From Christensenella sp. UBA6420 (GTDB taxonomy: Bacteria > Bacillota > Clostridia > Christensenellales > DTU072): DNA of 6,444 bases. Positions 5,539 through 6,444 of this stretch are shown in pieces. Under the pieces are notes generated by a model, which saw only the letters and a program-made list of their open reading frames with translations, did no database searches and was not told where the DNA came from. The stretch's first letter is position 1. Every line of letters starts with the position of its first letter. The DNA is taken from assembly GCA_002439705.1 (NCBI GenBank), contig DJPE01000044.1, positions 1 through 6,444 of the forward strand. The letters are read 5' to 3'. A program made the position numbers and the translations under genes.

Positions 5539-6016
5539 ATACAGAAATCATCTCCTCCGCTATGTCGACTCTTTTCAGCACGACTTTTTTTATCTCTTCG
5601 ATAGATATTATATTCGCCGCGTTCCCTGTTATTCCGCTTTCCGAAAAATCTACCGTAACCGCCGACGCGACGTACTTTTCTCCGTCACGGTAACTAACTA
5701 TATTCGCCTTTACGCCTTTTATTCCGAGAATTAAAAAATCATTCTCTATATTCTTTTCGCACAGTCTGTTCCTTGCGTCGGAAAAATACCCGAGCGTAGC
5801 TTCGTCAGATACGATTTCTACGTTACTATCGGCGTTTATGTCTATATTAGATACCTTGTCGGGCAACAATTTAATTAAAGGCACGAATATCGCCGCCACG
5901 AACGCTAAACGCAGTATCCCCGTAACGTACTTCTTTATCTGTCCTTCGGGTATGAGAATTTCCGCAAGAACGAACAATAAACTTACAGCCACGATACCGA
6001 ACAAAACCGCTTTCAT
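5525..6016 (-). CDS. spoIIIAF: Stage III sporulation protein AF (SpoIIIA channel ring)
   Basis: SpoIIIAF is a mother-cell membrane component of the SpoIIIA complex. The 163-residue product has two transmembrane segments (about 2-22 and 32-52) separated by the conserved short loop EILIPEGQIKKYV (19-31), then a soluble domain with the ring-building pattern: helix DEATLGYFSDARNRLCEKNI (71-90), strand VKANIVSYRDGEKYVASAVTVDFS (102-125 region), and helix IEEIKKVVLKRVDIAEEMISVYG (139-161). It is shorter than the roughly 200-residue B. subtilis protein, mostly between the second membrane segment and the soluble domain and at the C-terminus. The start ATG overlaps the spoIIIAE stop in an ATGA, with GGGGA about 4 bases upstream. 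Position between spoIIIAE and spoIIIAG confirms the call. Confidence 0.9.
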   Translation of the reverse strand: MKAVLFGIVAVSLLFVLAEILIPEGQIKKYVTGILRLAFVAAIFVPLIKLLPDKVSNIDINADSNVEIVSDEATLGYFSDARNRLCEKNIENDFLILGIKGVKANIVSYRDGEKYVASAVTVDFSESGITGNAANIISIEEIKKVVLKRVDIAEEMISVYGWN

Positions 6017-6444
6017 AAATTCCCCGGATTACAAGTGTAAATAATTAGCATTATCGTTATAAGAAGCGACACTCCCGAACAAATAACTGCGATAATAAGG
6101 ACTTTAAGGCTTTCTCCCGCGGTATTTAGTACCGAAGAAAACTTGTTGTCGGACAAAGGCTCGGTAACGGCAGCGGTAATTTTAAGTCCGAAAGACAACG
6201 CCGTCATTTTTATAATCGGTATCAGTATCCCTGCAAGTAGAATTATAAGAGCGCACAACCCTACCGCGTTTTTTATCACGACGCAGCTTGCCGTCACTAT
6301 GTCGAATCCGTCTTTGAGATAACCGCCTATTACGGGAACGTATCCCGACAAAGCGTACTTCGCCCCCTTCGTCGCCAGATTGTCTATGCTCGCGCCCGTT
6401 ATTCCCTGCGCCGTCAGAAGGGTAACGAACGTGCCGAACACTAT
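6013..6444 (-). CDS. spoIIIAE: Stage III sporulation protein AE, C-terminal part (5' end outside window)
   Basis: The frame is open to the right window edge, so the start lies outside; the first visible codons read Ile-Val-Phe-Gly. About 143 residues are seen of a protein that is usually near 390. SpoIIIAE is the largest membrane subunit of the SpoIIIA complex and resembles a transporter or permease core. Recognisable family sequence is the ATKGAKYALSGYVPVIGGYL region (about 24-43), with the Gly-Tyr-Val-Pro-Val-Ile-Gly-Gly signature, followed by KNAVGL and hydrophobic segments at about 54-78 and 110-135. TEPLSDNKFSSVLNTAGESL connects the last two. The C-terminus ends a few residues after the last membrane segment, and its stop overlaps the spoIIIAF start by 4 bases. 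Confidence 0.93.
   Translation of the reverse strand: MVFGTFVTLLTAQGITGASIDNLATKGAKYALSGYVPVIGGYLKDGFDIVTASCVVIKNAVGLCALIILLAGILIPIIKMTALSFGLKITAAVTEPLSDNKFSSVLNTAGESLKVLIIAVICSGVSLLITIMLIIYTCNPGNL

Noticed and set aside
5147..5734. A 195-codon open frame on the plus strand
   Set aside because: It is antisense to spoIIIAG and spoIIIAF, both of which are recognised on the minus strand. It has no recognisable motif of its own.
1..6444. An undescribed defence, mobile or biosynthetic system
   Set aside because: All genes but one fit well-known families in a conserved Bacillota gene order. There are no integrases, transposases, terminal repeats, CRISPR-like repeats or composition shifts.

Overview
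The window is a compact, strictly one-directional stretch of bacterial chromosome: every supported gene is on the minus strand, so it reads from the right edge to the left. Gene content points to an endospore-forming member of the Bacillota, most likely the class Clostridia. The right third is the distal half of the spoIIIA sporulation operon. The rest is a housekeeping cluster in the same order as Bacillus subtilis yqhY-nusB-folD-xseA-xseB-ispA, but without the accB-accC pair that lies between spoIIIAH and yqhY in B. subtilis. Base composition and codon style look uniform, and I see no mobile element, CRISPR array, RNA gene or sign of recent transfer.

In transcription order: the 3' part of spoIIIAE (runs off the right edge), spoIIIAF, spoIIIAG and spoIIIAH. 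A 71-base gap follows, holding four tandem stop codons and a near-consensus sigma-A promoter (TTGCAC, 17-base spacer, TG-G-TATACT). Then come an Asp23/YqhY-family gene, nusB, folD, xseA, xseB and ispA. After a 76-base gap with an AT-rich inverted repeat, a GTG-started membrane-protein gene runs off the left edge. That last gene resembles the small clostridial proteins often labelled CorB (DUF21/CNNM-like), but this rests on recall of the family only.

The two blocks do different jobs. SpoIIIAE-AH are mother-cell components of the SpoIIIA-SpoIIQ channel that links mother cell and forespore during engulfment; AF, AG and AH show the expected membrane anchor followed by a ring-building domain. The housekeeping block combines a transcription antitermination factor (NusB), one-carbon folate metabolism (FolD), both subunits of exonuclease VII (XseA, XseB) and farnesyl diphosphate synthesis (IspA). 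Its genes overlap or abut, which suggests translational coupling, and the promoter at 4386-4414 lets the block be expressed in vegetative cells independently of the sporulation operon.

I did not find a new system here. The points most worth a second look are the promoter boundary, the membrane protein after ispA, and the shortened C-terminal region of IspA. Three starts were settled by ribosome-binding-site placement: spoIIIAH and xseB begin at their inner ATG, and the left-edge gene begins at GTG.
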